The notes beneath the pieces are model-generated. The model was not told where the DNA came from, searched no databases, and saw only the letters and a list, made by a program, of their open reading frames with translations. The position numbers and the translations under genes were made by a program. Shown here piece by piece: positions 16,538 through 25,117 of a stretch of 33,454 nt of DNA. This stretch comes from Bacillus sp. ISL-7. Its GTDB lineage: Bacteria > Bacillota > Bacilli > Bacillales_B > DSM-18226. Location of the stretch: the NCBI RefSeq assembly GCF_018613065.1, contig NZ_JAGGQW010000067.1, forward strand, positions 1 to 33,454, in the 5' to 3' direction. Positions within the stretch are counted from its first letter, which is position 1, and every line of letters starts with the position of its first letter.

Positions 16538-17032
16538 TTAAGGGATATATTGTTCTGTAATTTTAGTTACAATACCATTTTTTATTTCTATATGAAACGG
16601 AATTTGATGGTGCTTATCTCTCTGTTTTAAAAAGGTGATAAACTGACTTCTCGTTACTTTTTCGTTCCATTTGATTCCGTATAAACTTCGTGTCTGTAAG
16701 ACATATTGGGCACTTTTTGAAATGGTAAAGGTACGTATCTTGGGATTAACGTTCCTAATCCAGTATCCATCTGGCGCATGATCCATTTCTTTACTGCATT
16801 TACAATCCTTTAAAAATTCTCTATCAGCGGCTTTTCCGAAATACCACTGTATATAATCAAATTTCGCCACCCATTTACCATGAACTTGTTGGAAAGAAGT
16901 AATATAGGTGGCTGCTTTATCCGTTGTGGGTTGAATTACTTTTGCATTTGCTTTTGAACTGGGTGAGGGCAGTAATAACAAAGTAAAAATTAATATAGGA
17001 AAGAATAGTTTAAAAACTCTTTGTAACTTCAA
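16538..17032 (-). CDS. exported hypothetical protein (164 aa)
   Basis: TTG start with GAGGGGG 8 bases upstream. A clear signal peptide (FKLFFPILIFTLLLLPSPSSKANA) ends in an A-x-A site near residue 30. The mature protein is rich in aromatic and basic residues and has two Cys close together (DCKCSK near 77-80). Strands near the C-terminus (HIEIKNGIVTKITEQYIP) look like small secreted Bacillus beta-proteins. No family is recognised. A terminator follows. Confidence 0.7.
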   Translation of the reverse strand: MKLQRVFKLFFPILIFTLLLLPSPSSKANAKVIQPTTDKAATYITSFQQVHGKWVAKFDYIQWYFGKAADREFLKDCKCSKEMDHAPDGYWIRNVNPKIRTFTISKSAQYVLQTRSLYGIKWNEKVTRSQFITFLKQRDKHHQIPFHIEIKNGIVTKITEQYIP

Positions 17033-17284
17033 TCGTAATTCCCCCTCTTTATATATATCCTACAGTTAAAATATAAATGAGATAAATTAAAAACAGTGTC
17101 GATATAAGGGATAGCGGAAAATTAATTTTGAGAAAATAGTTGCTCCCTTTTTGTCTAAGGCTTTCGAACTGTAATTTTATTGAATGGTCGGGAATTTTAT
17201 GAATATATTCCTATCTTTTTGCTATAATTCGTAGAAAAAAGTTCCATTTTCCCCTATCATATAATTCCAAAAAGAGGAATTAGT

Positions 17285-17494
17285 ATGGTAGAGAATGGGA
17301 CAGCTTCTTTTGAGGGTGTGATAAGTCCAACAAATGCAACAAATAAACTAATTACTTGGAGCAGCAACAACACAAAAGTGGCTACTGTTGACTCGAAAGG
17401 AAATGTCAAAGCTATTAAAGCGGGGTCAGCAGTCATTACTGTGACTACAAAAGATGGAGTCAAAAAAGTTTCCTTTGGTGGAACTGTTAAATAG
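17285..17494 (+). CDS. single Big_2 (bacterial Ig-like group 2) domain, likely fragment
   Basis: The 69 residues match one Big_2 domain: VISPTNATNKLITWSSNNTK, then VATVDSKGNVKAIKAGSAVI, then TVTTKDGVKK. A good AGAGGA site is 6 bases before the ATG and a terminator follows, so it could be expressed. There is no signal peptide, and Big_2 domains are normally parts of larger surface proteins. It is probably the surviving 3' end of one. Confidence 0.6.
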   Translation: MVENGTASFEGVISPTNATNKLITWSSNNTKVATVDSKGNVKAIKAGSAVITVTTKDGVKKVSFGGTVK

Positions 17495-17498
17495 TAGT

Positions 17499-17532
17499 GG
17501 AAGCAGGGGGAAGGTTCTCCTGCTTCTTTTTC
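17499..17532 (+). terminator. terminator after the Big_2 ORF
   Basis: The stem GAAGCAGG/CCTGCTTC has an 11-base loop and is followed by TTTTT. Confidence 0.8.
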
Positions 17533-17623
17533 CAAGTAGGGGACTTTCCATAGAGGACAAATGAAAAGGGCTACTTAAATTATTAGAAACCCCTTCTTCT
17601 TATAAAAAGGATTTTGGACACCT

Positions 17624-17869
17624 GTGAATAACGGAATTACTCTAGCTGAATACAATCAAGTGAAAAATGGCATGACTTACAATCAAGTGTTATCACTCAC
17701 TGGTCAAAACCTCAAACTGACTTTTTCAAGTGAATATAGCGGTTGGACTTCCAAGTATTATGAATGGAATTATGAGAAGATGACAGAAACAACATACGAC
17801 ATTCGATATGCTGATTTTTATTTTGATAATGATCAATTAACTCTTAAATCACAATATGGTTTAAGATAA
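17624..17869 (+). pseudogene. DUF3862-like domain, truncated
   Basis: The 81 residues begin ITLAEYNQVKNGMTYNQVLS (SmpA/OmlA-like helix) and end LTLKSQYGLR, matching the DUF3862 domain found in Bacillus lipoproteins. The signal peptide and lipobox expected at the N-terminus are absent, and the GTG start has only a weak ribosome site. It is most likely a 3' remnant of a lipoprotein gene. Confidence 0.55.
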
Positions 17870-17924
17870 TAATAATCTACCAGTTAAGCAGCAAGGAATC
17901 TTTAGTAATAAAAAGAAAGAAAGA

Positions 17925-18000
17925 CCGTGGGGACGGTTCAGGTGGTCGGGGCAATAACCACATCAAAAACCATGAGAACCGTCGAATCGTCCCTGTGGAG
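17925..18000. repeat. hairpin repeat with GGGACGGTTC / GAACCGTC arms
   Basis: CCGTGGGGACGGTTCA (17925-17940) pairs imperfectly with TGAGAACCGTC...CCCTGTGG (17973-17998). The right arm is shared with 15715-15736. The function is unknown. It resembles small interspersed hairpin repeats of Bacillus genomes. Confidence 0.5.
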
Positions 18001-18050
18001 ATGCCCGATATGAGAATGCTGTTGAAAATGATGGGATAAAGAAATATGCG

Positions 18051-18089
18051 AAAAAAGCTGATTGGGTTGATAATCCAATCAGCTTTTTT
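18051..18089. terminator. terminator after the LCP gene
   Basis: A long stem, AAAAAAGCTGATTGG with its complement, has a 9-base loop. It lies 7 bases past the stop of the LCP gene. Confidence 0.85.
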
Positions 18090-18095
18090 CATAGA

Positions 18096-19019
18096 TTAAT
18101 TTAATTCTAATTGTGCCTTCAATTCGTTTTGGACCCTTTGCTTTTCAGCTAGTGAAACTAATCCATAATAAATTTTATTGATTTTTGTTCCTTGTTCTTT
18201 GATCTCCATTTGCTGAATACTTTTTCCAGCCTCTTTATAATTCTTTTGAATATCTACCATTTGGTCAAAGGTAAGATTGGTTTTTACATTTTTCCCTAAT
18301 GCAGTAAAGATATCAGAGAAGTTGGTTAAGGTTGAAACACTTGCTCCTTCATTTATGACAGCTTGGATGATTTGTCGTTGTCTTGTTTGACGACCAAAAT
18401 CGCCTCTAGGATCCTCATATCTCATTCTAGAGTAGCTTAGAGCCTTTTCTCCGTTTAGCTTCAAATTACCTGTGGTAAAATGAACTCCATCATAAGTGAA
18501 GTCGAGATCATTATTGACCGAAATTCCGCCAACTGCATCAACAATGTCCTTAAACCCTTCCATATTAATCTGAATATAATAATCAATTGGAATATCAAGG
18601 AAGTTTTCGACAGTATCCATAGCCATTGGAACGCCGCCAAAAGCATAGGCATGGTTAATTTTATCCTCTTTCCCTTTTCCGATTATTTCAGTGCGGGTAT
18701 CACGAGGAATGCTGAGCATTTTTACAGAATTATTATTAGGGTTAACAGTCAACACAATTAATGAGTCAGAGCGGCCACTGTCGCCTTTTCGCTTGTCAAC
18801 TCCTAGCAGTAGTACTGAAAACGGATCTTTTTCGTTGAATGTTACTGGGCCTTGGCGTTTTTCAGATTGTTGTCGCTCGATGGGCTGATGCATGGTCTCA
18901 ACAGCACCTTTGAAAGATTTATAGACAGTAAAGCCATATGCCCCACCAGCAATCAGTAGGATTAAAAGGATCATTCCAACTATTTTTGGCCATTTTCTTT
19001 TCTTTTTATTTGATTTCAT
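18096..19019 (-). CDS. LytR-CpsA-Psr (LCP) family cell-wall glycopolymer ligase
   Basis: LCP enzymes transfer wall teichoic acid or other polymers from undecaprenyl carriers to peptidoglycan at the outer membrane face. The protein has 307 residues, like B. subtilis LytR/TagU. A basic cytoplasmic start (KSNKKKRKWPK) and one membrane segment (about 12-32) precede the LCP domain. That domain shows VLLLGVDKRKGDSGRSDSLI, then LSIPRDTRTEI, INHAYAFGG, and SRMRYEDPRGDFGRQTRQRQ with the conserved Arg residues of the lipid/metal site. ATG 19019 has GGAGG 9 bases upstream. It is a single gene with its own terminator, and no polymer-synthesis operon is adjacent. Confidence 0.93.
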   Translation of the reverse strand: MKSNKKKRKWPKIVGMILLILLIAGGAYGFTVYKSFKGAVETMHQPIERQQSEKRQGPVTFNEKDPFSVLLLGVDKRKGDSGRSDSLIVLTVNPNNNSVKMLSIPRDTRTEIIGKGKEDKINHAYAFGGVPMAMDTVENFLDIPIDYYIQINMEGFKDIVDAVGGISVNNDLDFTYDGVHFTTGNLKLNGEKALSYSRMRYEDPRGDFGRQTRQRQIIQAVINEGASVSTLTNFSDIFTALGKNVKTNLTFDQMVDIQKNYKEAGKSIQQMEIKEQGTKINKIYYGLVSLAEKQRVQNELKAQLELN

Positions 19020-19442
19020 TCGACAAATCCTCCAAATAATATGCAAATTTCTTACATCTAAACAATAGAATAGCAAAAAAATAGGAAAATAGATAGATAA
19101 AAAATGTGGGATTTATTAGAGTAGTTATTCGAACCCCCTATAAGGAAATATTTAGTCTGTAAAACTAAGAAGTCTAATTTCCTTATAATCCTGCTAACAA
19201 TACATCGGGTGTTCCAATTGGCTCGTCGATAACCTAAACCTTTCACAAGTTTAAAAATGGCTGCCACTTATAACGGACAGACCATTCGAACTAGTGACTT
19301 GAAAAATGCTGATCGATAATCATCGTAATAAAACATTCATCATTTTAAAACATATTCTTAATTTGTTTGTTATAGGCTTTTAATTATTATTTGGTAATTT
19401 AGATAAAGGTTAATTAATCTAACTTAAGGAGTCTTAACAAAA

Positions 19443-19553
19443 ATGAAATTAAAAGCTTTTCTTTGTTTTTTACTAAGGTATCATAAATACAGTTACTATA
19501 CAGATGAGTGCATTAGATGTGGAAAGAAAAGCGAAGTTTCGCAAAAAGTGTAG
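19443..19553 (+). CDS. small cysteine-containing protein (DUF1660-like)
   Basis: This 36-residue ORF begins MKLKAFLCFLLRYHKYSYYT and contains CIRCGKK. A GGAG lies 11 bases before the ATG. The short Cys-poor N-terminus plus a CxxC knuckle recalls DUF1660 prophage-type zinc-ribbon proteins, but the usual GHK motif is replaced by RYHKY. It sits alone in the 19077-19734 stretch, where nothing else convincing is seen. Confidence 0.4.
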   Translation: MKLKAFLCFLLRYHKYSYYTDECIRCGKKSEVSQKV

Positions 19554-19734
19554 AAGTCTTAGCTTTTAGAGGATACTTTTCTTCGATATCTTCCAACTTA
19601 TATATATTAATAAAATGATTTTATTCAGAAATTTAAGGACTCCCTTTTATCGCTAAATTAAGATCTTGTTTCACAGGTTTGTTCGAATAGTGAGGAAAAG
19701 GGTGAGATATTATTTTGGTAGACTAATTAAACAT

Positions 19735-19761
19735 AAACCCCCACCTAGTAGGTGGGGGTTT
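19735..19761. terminator. terminator after the subtilase gene
   Basis: A perfect 12-bp stem, AAACCCCCACCT with its complement, has a 3-base loop. It lies 25 bases past the subtilase stop. Confidence 0.9.
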
Positions 19762-19785
19762 CGTCATTATTTGTTAATAGTGTTT

Positions 19786-22700
19786 TTATTTACTTTTTTG
19801 ATTAGACCGTGCGGATATTGGTCCATTCCTATAGGACTTATTATCACCAATTGCTTGAACGGTGACAGTATATTTACCAGACTTTTTCATTTGGGTCGCA
19901 TAGTTAATCTGTCTAACATTAGCCGCAACTCGTTTCGTATTTACTAACGTACTTCCCCTATATAATTTAACTTCATATTGGGCGGCCTTGGATACTCCAT
20001 TCCATTTTATTGTATTACTGCTCCAGGTTGGTTTCTGGACTTGATTTAAGGTGATTTTTTGATTAGACCGGGCTGATACTGATCCATTCCTAGAGGACCT
20101 ATTATCGCCGATTGCTCGAACGGATACCGTATAACTTCCGGGCCTATTCATTAGGCCAGCATAGTTAACCTGTCGAACACTAGCCGCAACGCGCAGTGTT
20201 TTTATTAAAGTAGTTCCCCTGTATAATTTGACTTCGTATTGATAGGTGTGGGCTACCCCAACCCATTGAATTACATCAGTCTTCCAGGTTGGTTTTTGGA
20301 CTTGATTTAAGGTGATTTTTAGATTAGAACTTACAGATACTGGTCCATTTCTATAGGACCTATTATCACCGATAGCTTGAACGGTTACCTTATAACTTCC
20401 AGACATGCTCATTAGGGCAGCATAGTTAACCTGTCGAACACTAGCCGCAACGCGCAGTGTTTTTATTAAGGTCGTTCCTCTGTATAATTTAACTTCATAT
20501 TGGTAGGCATTGGCTGTTCCAGACCATTGGATTACGTCACCATTCCAGGTTGGTTTCTGGACTTGATATAAGGTGATTTTTAGATTAGAACTTAATGATA
20601 CGAGTCCATTCCTATAGTAAGAATTATCACCGACAGCTTGAACAGTTACGGAATATCCACCAGGAGTCATCATAAGGGAAGCGTAGTTAACCTGCCGAAC
20701 GCTAGCCGCTACGCGTTGTGTTTTTATTAAGCTAGTTCCCCTGTATAATTTGACTTCATATTGATAGGCATTGGAAACTACATACCATTGAATAACATCA
20801 CCGTTCCAGGTTGGTTTTTGGACTTGAGCTAAAGTCATTATTTTCCGATTGACATCAGATGGACTTGAGATTGGTCCATCTAGATAATTTGTATCTTCAC
20901 CAATTGCTTGAACAGTGACCGTGTAATCACTAGGAATCGTCATTAGGGCATCGTAGTTATATTGTTGAACACTAGCCGAAACGCGCTGTGTATTTATTAA
21001 AGTAGTACCCCTGTATAATTTGATTTCATATTGGTTGGCATTCGCAACTCCAGACCATTGAATAACATCACCGTTCCAGGTTGGTTTTTGGTCTTGATCT
21101 AAGGTCATAAATTTCGAATTTACATTGGATGGGTGTGAGATTAGTCCGTCTCGATAATTTGTTTGATCACCAATCGCTTGAACAGTTACGGAATATCCAC
21201 CAGGAGTCGTCATTAGGGCAGCATAGTCAACCTGTTGAACATAAGCTCCGACACGCTCCGTATTTATTAAGGTAGTACCCCTGTATAATTTAACTTCATA
21301 TTGGTAGGCATTCGCAATCCCATTCCATTGGATGACATCATTGTTCCAGATTGGCTGTTGGACTTGATCTAAGGCGATGGTTTTTCGATTTACATCGGAA
21401 GGTGATGAGATTAGTCCATCACGATAATTTGTTTGATTACCAATCGCTTGAACCGTTGCCGTGTATTCACCAGGAGTGGTCATTTGTGCAGCATAGTTAT
21501 ATTCTTGAACGCTAGCCTCAAGGCGCTGTGTGTTTATTAAGGTTGTTCCTCTGTATAATTTGATATCGTATTGGTTGGCATTTGCAATTCCATTCCAATT
21601 TATGACATCACCATTCCAAGTTGGTTTTTGGACTTGATCTAGAGTAGGGGCTAAACGAGACACTGTCATCTTGACATCGTCAATATAAACCCCTGCAGTA
21701 GTAACTGAACTATCAGTTGCTAAACGAAATCTTACTTTAAAGTCAGGAACAGCATAGGAGTTGTCGATAGTTACCTCATGACTTCCCCAATTTTGATTGA
21801 TTGTCCCAGTATTTCTATAGATAGAATCCCAGGTTTGACCACTATCCTTACTAATTTCAACGTTTAGATAATCAAAGCCATTCTCCGTTACTGCATATTG
21901 CATCCAGCTTAATGTAATCGGGGAACCTACATTGCTTAAGTCAAGGTTGGGGGAAACGATATAACTATTTTCATTATCGTGGTAATTCCCACTTAAATTA
22001 GTAGCCCAGACATTGGTTCCTGAAAAAGCAGAGTTAGGGCCAGAAGTAGGGGCTCCCCATTGCCAGGTTGAATAGCTGCCATCGACAGTAAAATTCCCAT
22101 TATTACTTTCAAAGTCTTCAAAGTAAAGAATCTCTTTTTGCACGCCATCAGATGGGAGGGATGTTTGTCCATCTCCATAATTGGTATGATCTCCGATTGC
22201 TTGAACCGTTACCGTGTAAACGCCAGAACTCGTCATAGCGGAAGCAAAGTTATATTGTCGAACAATATCCTCAACGCGCTGTGTATTTACTAAGGTAGTT
22301 CCCCTGTATAATTTGACTTCATATTGGTTGGCATTTGTTACACCAACCCATTGTATTGCATCACCGTTCCAGGTTGGTTTTTGGACTTGATTTAAGGCAT
22401 AGGTTTTCCGATTTTCATTGGATGGTATCGAGATTAGTCCATCACGATAATTGGTAGGATCACCAATCGCCTGTACGGTTGCTGAGTATCCCCCAGGACT
22501 TGTCATAAGGGAAGCAAAGTTAAATTGTCGATCACTAGAGGCCACACGCTCTGTAGTTACTAATGTCGTTCCTCTGTATAATTTGACTTCATATTGGCTG
22601 GCATTGGTGACACCAACCCATTGGATTACATCACCGTTCCAGGTTGGTTTTTGGACTTGAACTAGTGCAGGTAAACTAGTCTCCATCCAAGAAAAATCTA

Positions 22701-24045
22701 ATCGAGGTGTAATGATGTTGTTAGCCGTATCTCTTACATTCACTCCATTTTGGCGTATATAAGAAACGATTTGATCAACAGTAGCACTTGGGTATTTTTG
22801 TTTTACAAGCGTAAAACCACCTACTACCTGAGGTGTAGCCATGGAAGTCCCAGAATATGAGGCATAACCTCCTCCAGGTATAGACGAATAAACGGGATTA
22901 CCTGGTGCTAATACATCTAAGTAGGATGAACTATTTGAAAAGCTAGCTACTGCATCACTATTATTTGTAGCTCCTACACTAATAACAGAAGATATACATG
23001 CAGGTGCACTTATTGAATTTTTATAGTATTCATTTCCAGAAGCTGCAATCGTCGCAATGCCTACACTTTTTAGATTATCAACCATACTTTTCAGACTAGA
23101 ATATGTACTATCACAAGAGGAATAAAACCTTCCTCCTCCCAAGCTTAAATTAACTGCAGAAATAGCATATTGGTTACGTAATAAATAAACTCGTTCTAAT
23201 CCATTTAATAAATCTGAAAAACTACCACTGCCATCATCGGCTAATACTTTAATAGCAATAATATTTGCATTCTTCGCTACTCCAGAAAACTGTGTACCGT
23301 TGCCCGTAGCTATACCTGCCACATGAGTACCGTGTCCTTCTGTATCAACTGCTGAATCTGGTCCTGTTAACTCTCTCGCATTCCCTGAACAATGGCCAGT
23401 AGAACTATAACATGCCTCGGACACTACTTTATTTCGTAAGAAGGGATGGTATTTATCTACACCCGTATCAAGGATGGCAACAGTTTTTCCTTGTCCTGTA
23501 TACCCTGCTGTCCACGCTTTTTCTGTATCCATCAGATTATTTGTTACATTAAGTTGTGGTTGGATCACATCTACTTCTTCATTTTCCTCTATTATACTTT
23601 TGCTTATTTTGATATCTTCGATAATATTTTTTACTTTCTCGCTTTCAGATAAAGCCTTAAGCCCTTCAGAGTCAACCTCTAATGCCATAAAGGGGATGGT
23701 TTTAAACGATGTAATATTTTTGGCATTTTTTTGACCTTTTTTATGTAAATTTGCTATTACATCTTCTTGAGCAACTTTTATTTTCTTCTTTTGAATTTCT
23801 ATTTTATTTTTAGATATTTTGCCCTCGGGTGTAAAGGACTCATCTAATTCAACTATTACTCTAACACTTCCATTTTTATCAGACTTTTTCTCTAAATCAT
23901 TATATTGACTTAAACTAATATGACTCTCGTTTTCTTCTTTCATATTTTCATTATTACTAGCAAGTACTACCGTTTGCATCTGTGGTAGTACTAAACATAG
24001 TATGAGAATAATATTAAAAACATTTTTAATATTCTTTTTTTTCAT
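19786..24045 (-). CDS. S8 family subtilisin-like serine protease with nine C-terminal repeats
   Basis: This is a secreted protease of 1419 residues. It has a signal peptide (1-29) and an I9-type propeptide (about 60-150). The catalytic domain has Asp193 (AILDTGVD), His238 (GHGTHVAG), the oxyanion Asn338 (AASGNE) and Ser401 (SGTSMATP). From about 462 there are nine about 87-residue beta-sandwich repeats, each opening VQKPTWNGDVIQW and carrying YEVKLYRGTTL. A jelly-roll/MAM-like domain (about 645-805, FEDFESNNGNF...YIDDVKMTVS) separates repeat 2 from repeat 3. There is no LPXTG or membrane anchor; the protein ends in the last repeat. ATG 24045 has AAAGGAG 7 bases upstream. All catalytic residues are present, so it should be active. 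Confidence 0.95.
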   Translation of the reverse strand: MKKKNIKNVFNIILILCLVLPQMQTVVLASNNENMKEENESHISLSQYNDLEKKSDKNGSVRVIVELDESFTPEGKISKNKIEIQKKKIKVAQEDVIANLHKKGQKNAKNITSFKTIPFMALEVDSEGLKALSESEKVKNIIEDIKISKSIIEENEEVDVIQPQLNVTNNLMDTEKAWTAGYTGQGKTVAILDTGVDKYHPFLRNKVVSEACYSSTGHCSGNARELTGPDSAVDTEGHGTHVAGIATGNGTQFSGVAKNANIIAIKVLADDGSGSFSDLLNGLERVYLLRNQYAISAVNLSLGGGRFYSSCDSTYSSLKSMVDNLKSVGIATIAASGNEYYKNSISAPACISSVISVGATNNSDAVASFSNSSSYLDVLAPGNPVYSSIPGGGYASYSGTSMATPQVVGGFTLVKQKYPSATVDQIVSYIRQNGVNVRDTANNIITPRLDFSWMETSLPALVQVQKPTWNGDVIQWVGVTNASQYEVKLYRGTTLVTTERVASSDRQFNFASLMTSPGGYSATVQAIGDPTNYRDGLISIPSNENRKTYALNQVQKPTWNGDAIQWVGVTNANQYEVKLYRGTTLVNTQRVEDIVRQYNFASAMTSSGVYTVTVQAIGDHTNYGDGQTSLPSDGVQKEILYFEDFESNNGNFTVDGSYSTWQWGAPTSGPNSAFSGTNVWATNLSGNYHDNENSYIVSPNLDLSNVGSPITLSWMQYAVTENGFDYLNVEISKDSGQTWDSIYRNTGTINQNWGSHEVTIDNSYAVPDFKVRFRLATDSSVTTAGVYIDDVKMTVSRLAPTLDQVQKPTWNGDVINWNGIANANQYDIKLYRGTTLINTQRLEASVQEYNYAAQMTTPGEYTATVQAIGNQTNYRDGLISSPSDVNRKTIALDQVQQPIWNNDVIQWNGIANAYQYEVKLYRGTTLINTERVGAYVQQVDYAALMTTPGGYSVTVQAIGDQTNYRDGLISHPSNVNSKFMTLDQDQKPTWNGDVIQWSGVANANQYEIKLYRGTTLINTQRVSASVQQYNYDALMTIPSDYTVTVQAIGEDTNYLDGPISSPSDVNRKIMTLAQVQKPTWNGDVIQWYVVSNAYQYEVKLYRGTSLIKTQRVAASVRQVNYASLMMTPGGYSVTVQAVGDNSYYRNGLVSLSSNLKITLYQVQKPTWNGDVIQWSGTANAYQYEVKLYRGTTLIKTLRVAASVRQVNYAALMSMSGSYKVTVQAIGDNRSYRNGPVSVSSNLKITLNQVQKPTWKTDVIQWVGVAHTYQYEVKLYRGTTLIKTLRVAASVRQVNYAGLMNRPGSYTVSVRAIGDNRSSRNGSVSARSNQKITLNQVQKPTWSSNTIKWNGVSKAAQYEVKLYRGSTLVNTKRVAANVRQINYATQMKKSGKYTVTVQAIGDNKSYRNGPISARSNQKSK
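19790..22660 (-). repeat. tandem about 260-bp coding repeats in the subtilase
   Basis: Nine units of about 260 bp are interrupted once by the 21650-22140 jelly-roll segment. The most similar neighbours are units 7 and 8. Segments such as GTTCCAGGTTGGTTTTTGGA recur nearly unchanged, which makes unit gain or loss by recombination likely. Confidence 0.85.
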
Positions 24046-24339
24046 ACTAAAGCTCCTTTATTTTGTATGTTTTAGAAGAGTAAGAATTATTTATCAATAG
24101 ACAACCCCCCAATTGTCTTAAAAAGCTGTTCACTTTTAGCCTGTACTAATCTATTTGGTATAGTAGTATCTTCCTAGTTTCAATATATCATAATACCATA
24201 AATTAGCTAATTATTCCTTTCCATATTATTGAAATACTGTTGCTCGGCTTACAAAAAAATCGTGTCTATAAGTGCCGGTTATGTAAAGGGGTGTTAAATA
24301 GTAGTTCGCGGATTAAAGTTACTCTAAGAATTGGAGCAC

Positions 24340-24585
24340 GATGAGGCTACTTTTAATCAAACGTTTGTGTACTGGGAAAATGGTGGGAAATTAATAGAAT
24401 GATGTAAGTAAATGAGAATTCCATCTGACTTTGTGGGAATTTGGGTTATTTCCTGCGAAATGTTCAAATGGTTCTCGACAATCTTCATTCATGCTTAGCA
24501 TGGGAAAATCTTATAAATCAGTACTTGCAGTTGTTTCAACCAAACGTTTGATTAGTATAGCCTATATGGAATTTAGTCGAATGGC
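24340..24585 (+). repeat. dispersed surface-locus repeat, copy B
   Basis: This aligns along about 245 bp with 32217-32460. It contains CAAACGTTTG (24358-24367), a TAGAAT (24395-24400), TTATTTCCTGCGAAAT, CTCGACAA (24474-24481), CAAACGTTTGATTAG (24541-24555) and AGTCGAA (24575-24581). It lies between the divergent subtilase and the Ig-like fragment. The remaining 24046-24339 shows no gene. Confidence 0.8.
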
Positions 24586-24594
24586 TGTCGTTTA

Positions 24595-24861
24595 GTGAAA
24601 ATTGTGGTTCGGATGCAATTTAGCCAATTTTCTTTCATTGAAGTAACGGATAAAGATACTACTATTTCTGGTCAGGTAGAGGAAGGGGCTAAGGTTGAAA
24701 TTAAAGTGAATGGTACTGTGGTTGGCTCGGGTACGGCTGGAACTGCTGGAACTGATGGTAAGTTCTCGATTACGATCCCGGTACAAAAAGCGGGGACAAT
24801 ATTGCTGGTCACGGCTAAAGATGCAGCAGGTAATATCAGTACTGCGAAAACCGTAAACTGA
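24595..24861 (+). pseudogene. orphan Ig-like module related to the SpoIID exoprotein
   Basis: The 88-codon frame includes VTDKDTTISGQVEEGAKVEI, then KVNGTVVGSG and AKDAAGNISTAKTVN. It is clearly a copy of the Ig-like modules of the protein at 25118-27649. An extra GTAGTA-type duplication (GTAGTAGT in the protein) marks a local expansion. It has no ribosome site or secretion signal and begins immediately after repeat copy B, so it looks like a truncated 3' end. Confidence 0.75.
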
Positions 24862-24923
24862 TAAAGCTAAGAATGTAAGTATAGTAACGAACTTAAAAGT
24901 AAAATAGCTAATTCAAAGTTAAA

Positions 24924-24971
24924 AAAGCACACGTAAAATCCATTTCGATTTAGGATATTTACGTGTGCTTT
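24924..24971 (+). terminator. terminator after the Ig-like fragment
   Basis: A 14-bp stem, AAAGCACACGTAAA/TTTACGTGTGCTTT, with inner ATCC/GGAT pairing is followed by T-rich sequence. Confidence 0.85.
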
Positions 24972-25117
24972 ATTTATGACACAACTATTTTATTAATCTA
25001 ATGTATAACTACCGTTACTAATTTTACCTCCTTTATAGTATTTATTTTGGAAAATAGAGGATATATTCTAGCAAAAGATATATTATTAATCTAAGACACT
25101 ATTAGAAGGGGATTTAT

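Noticed and set aside
18001..18105. + strand open frame ending in the LCP terminator
   Set aside because: It has no start signal and its end is built from the terminator stem.
19790..22660. CRISPR array
   Set aside because: The repeats are about 260 bp, contiguous and coding; there are no short repeats with unique spacers.
23446..23734. + strand frames within the subtilase gene
   Set aside because: They are antisense shadows of a clearly coding propeptide and catalytic region.
24541..24555. CcpA cre site at AAACGTTTG
   Set aside because: It shares only the central CG with the cre consensus (TGWNANCGNTNWCA), and the flanking TG/CA bases do not fit at all copies.
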